Below are positions 61,646 through 64,000 of a stretch of 64,000 nucleotides of DNA, piece after piece (the first letter of the stretch is position 1; each line of letters opens with the position of its first letter). Source of the DNA: Glandiceps talaboti (taxonomy: Eukaryota; Hemichordata; Enteropneusta; Spengelidae); NCBI RefSeq assembly GCF_964340395.1, contig NC_135566.1, forward strand, positions 4,778,501 to 4,842,500. Reading direction: 5' to 3'. The notes under the pieces were generated by a model, which was not told the DNA's origin, searched no databases, and worked only from the letters and a program-made list of their open reading frames with translations. The translations under genes and the position numbers were made by a program.

Positions 61646-63274
61646 TCATACGTCCATGTACTTTGGTGTCACATTCTTAATGAAGGGTTCATGCCACATT
61701 CTACGTAGATCACCCTATAATGTGAAAAACAAGACATGATTTGTGATTATTATCCACACATTATAAATCCAAATGTTTGAATCCCATGAATTAGTATTAT
61801 CTTTTCTGTGAAGCTTTACAGTTTAATTTGGACCATTTTTTTTTGTTCAGGACCAAACTTGAAAAATTGAAATGATGAATGCAACAAATATCTAGTTCAT
61901 ACATTTCACTAAGTACTTGTATAACTAACAACAGCAAACAATTAACAGAGTTTGAACATTACATCATGCTCAAACCGATTAGTTTGAAAAAATGCACTCA
62001 AAATGATTGGTTGCACAAAACCCCCAATAAACTGATTGGTCACAATGGGGAGTGGTAATGTACGTCAGCCTAATTGACTATATTCAAATGAAGTCATTAT
62101 GTAAATGAACACTCAAACTGATTGGTCTCAATGGGGAGTGATAATGTACGTCAGCCTAATTGACTATATTCAAATGACTTCATTATGTAAATGAACACTC
62201 AACTGATTGGTCACAATGGGGAGTGATAATGTACGTCAGCCTAATTGACTATATTCAAATGAAGTCATTTTGTAAATGAACACTCAACTGATTGGTCACA
62301 ATGGGGAGTGATAATGTACGTCAGCCTAATTGACTATATTCAAATGAAGTCATTTTGTAAATGAACACTCAACTGATTGGTCACAATGGGGAGTGATAAT
62401 GTACGTCAGCCTAATTGACTATATTCAAATGAAGTCATTATGTAAAAGTATCCTTGTTGAGAAGAGCATAAGAGTGACATAATTTACATATGATATAAAT
62501 ATCTACATACAGACATGTTGATAACTGCCATTGGGGGCACGGCTACAGTAGTCATGCAGGTGCTGTTGCTAGCATTACAAACAGGCATGCTGATAACTGC
62601 CATGGGGGGGGGGGGCATGGCAACATTAGTCAGTTGCTGTTGCTAGCATTACACAAATGGTTTGTGAGACAGCAAAGCAAAATCACAGATCAGCAATATA
62701 AACAAGGTAGGATAATACCAATATAAACATATGTTTACATATCTCTGACAAAGCTAGTCTCGGTTACCCAGACTGGGGGCTCTGCCTACGAGAGCACCCA
62801 AGACAAAGAGTCTGGGGAAACCATGTATCAACTACCCTGCACAGGAAGTAGCTTGTAGAGCAGTGCATACTGGGAATACTTCACGTCCAATATTGCAGGC
62901 TAAACGATTTAGGTACTTTAGCTACAAGTTATCACATTTTAAGTACAACAAACAGGCCTTGTAAGCCATTTGTTATGACTTGGAAGAAATGTACTGTGTG
63001 ACTTCCGGCGCATGGTAGTTGAAATTTGTTTTCTCCAGACTCTAATTTGGGGTAGTCTTGTAGGTAGAACCCCCCAATGATGGGAGTCTGGGTAACCCAG
63101 ACTATGACAAAGCAAACTTTACCCATTTTCTTTATCAAAGATTGATAATTGATTTTGTACAAACCTTAAGATAAGCCATAACAAAAAGTGGCAGCAGTGT
63201 AAATGGTACCAAGTATAAGAGGGCAGGTTGGGCTGCTTTATACACTTCTGAAGATATCGTTGCTGTAAGCAAAC
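61646..63274 (-). CDS. SPPL3: SPPL3-type intramembrane aspartyl protease, 3' end (partial)
   Basis: Two terminal coding exons. Exon 63165-63274 encodes [20 protein letters not shown] followed by [16 protein letters not shown]; exon 61646-61714 encodes [22 protein letters not shown] and a TGA stop. The first contains the PAL motif (QPALLYLVP) of signal-peptide-peptidase proteases within the final membrane helices; the match to human SPPL3 ([27 protein letters not shown]) is closer than to SPP or SPPL2. SPPL3 is a Golgi protease that clips type II glycosyltransferases. The catalytic YD and GxGD motifs would lie upstream, beyond the window. The 1.45-kb intron between these exons contains a tandem array and a MITE. 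Confidence 0.92.
62025..62452. repeat. ~85-bp tandem repeat in SPPL3 intron, about 5 copies
   Basis: Each unit contains CTGATTGGTC, CAATGGGGAGTGATAATG, TACGTCAGCC, TTGACTATATTCAAATGA and TTATGTAAATGAACACTC. Copies are nearly identical, implying recent amplification. Each unit has an inverted CCAAT box (ATTGG) and an ACGTCA half-CRE. Confidence 0.9.
62515..62655. repeat. Two-copy ~70-80-bp tandem duplication
   Basis: Two units share GATAACTGCCAT, a G-rich run, GGCATGGCAAC-like sequence and GCTGTTGCTAGCATTACA. The second copy has a 12-G run. It lies between the 85-bp array and the 350-bp MITE. Confidence 0.7.
62755..63104. mobile_element. 350-bp MITE with 9-bp target duplication
   Basis: Flanked by perfect 9-bp duplications TGACAAAGC (62746-62754 and 63105-63113). 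Ends are inverted: left TAGTCTCGGTTACCCAGACT, right AGTCTGGGTAACCCAGACTA. Each end is itself nearly a 19-bp palindrome. The inverted similarity continues inward (GGGGGCTCTGCCTAC against GTAGGTAGAACCCCCC). No ORF of note. It lies in the last SPPL3 intron. A 9-bp duplication fits Mutator-like or AcademH-type transposases better than hAT or piggyBac. Confidence 0.85.
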
Positions 63275-64000
63275 CTGTAAGTCAAAACAAACCAGGATAA
63301 ATACAACCCAGAAAAAAACCCTGGTGTGTTTGCTTGCTTTTGGTAATTAAGAATAAGACAAGTTTGATGCAAAGACATACAGTGTAATTAACATTGATAA
63401 CTTATCAAAGTATGCAAGACTCCTAGACTCCATAACTCTATTTAGTGATAGAACACACCACATTGGGACTGTTACTGCTACATTATACCTATCACAGATA
63501 TAAACAAACTGATAAAAGCAACAGTATGGACCTACAAGTAGAGGCACCCATAACACACTACAGAATGCTATACATTACTGGGGGCATTGGCCATAAGGGC
63601 ATTCAGAAATGATGGGTCACTTGCTGTTCAAGTTATACTACAAGTGATCAAACACCACAAGGGGGCCATTCACGAACTGTCCATTTGTTGAAATATTTGT
63701 CCAATGTGTATGGATGACATAGAGATATCTGATGTCACTGCTAGCTCATTGCTGCATTCCCAGAACAATTGCAGATTGGAAGTGCCAAGGTATGATATTC
63801 AAACTGCATGTAAAAGACATATCAGTACTTCAACACTGATGTTACCCTTCCAAGTAAAGTTCAGTTGTTTGTGTCATAGTCTAGTTCCTATACGATATCG
63901 TTATGATTCACACCTCCACTCACAGTTAGATATCACGTTGGCATCCAGACTACTAGAGCCTGGACCACTAGTTTCTCACACCTGCTTGTTTGCTAGTAAA
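63275..64000. other. SPPL3 intron, 3' part
   Basis: Upstream of the PAL-motif exon; no further SPPL3 exon visible. A family C repeat lies at 63874-63954. Confidence 0.6.
63874..63954. repeat. Dispersed repeat family C, copy 2
   Basis: CATAGTCTAGTTCCTATACG ... CACACCTCCACT ... GTTGGCATCCAGACTAC. Inverted ends TAGTCT/CAGACTA relate it to the MITE at 62755-63104. Confidence 0.55.

Overview
The window is a stretch of animal nuclear genome, AT-rich and intron-rich. It carries canonical GT-AG introns, many microsatellites and minisatellites, miniature inverted-repeat elements and retroelement remnants. Gene content and structure fit a marine invertebrate, probably a non-vertebrate deuterostome such as a hemichordate; the phylum is an inference. 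No rRNA, tRNA or CRISPR feature was recognised.

Four protein-coding genes could be read, all on the minus strand. From high to low coordinate they are: the last two coding exons of an SPPL3-type intramembrane protease (61646-63274, upstream exons outside the window); a complete three-exon ALKBH2 DNA dealkylase (54767-56911); a complete 18-exon ataxin-2 gene (24398-50200, 1,040 codons plus stop, every splice phase consistent); and the first coding exon of a TBC1D10-family Rab GAP (15251-15456), whose remaining exons I could not find and which probably lie beyond position 1. ATXN2, ALKBH2 and SPPL3 are also linked on human 12q24, so this looks like a remnant of an old animal linkage group. The genes do not form a pathway: they act in mRNA regulation, DNA alkylation repair, membrane proteolysis and Rab inactivation.

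The most striking non-host feature sits in one ataxin-2 intron: an intact-ended 4,891-bp DNA transposon (31925-36815). It has 166-bp terminal inverted repeats differing at one base, a perfect 9-bp target-site duplication (TCTAAGACT), and a decayed RecQ-like helicase gene as its main cargo. No transposase is recognisable. The combination of helicase cargo and 9-bp duplication suggests the AcademH lineage or a relative.

Region by region: 1-15250 is repeats and probable intron or flank of the TBC1D10-like gene, with two retroelement 3' remnants, a 30-bp minisatellite, a degenerate ~125-bp tandem array and dispersed repeats. 15457-24397 is the spacer between the TBC1D10-like promoter and the ataxin-2 3' end. 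24398-50200 is ataxin-2, including the transposon and several repeat-rich introns. 50201-54766 is spacer with a 343-bp MITE and a minisatellite abutting the ALKBH2 stop codon. 56912-61645 is the ALKBH2 promoter, a large palindrome and the probable long 3' UTR of SPPL3. 61715-63164 is the last SPPL3 intron, with an 85-bp tandem array and a 350-bp MITE flanked by a 9-bp duplication.
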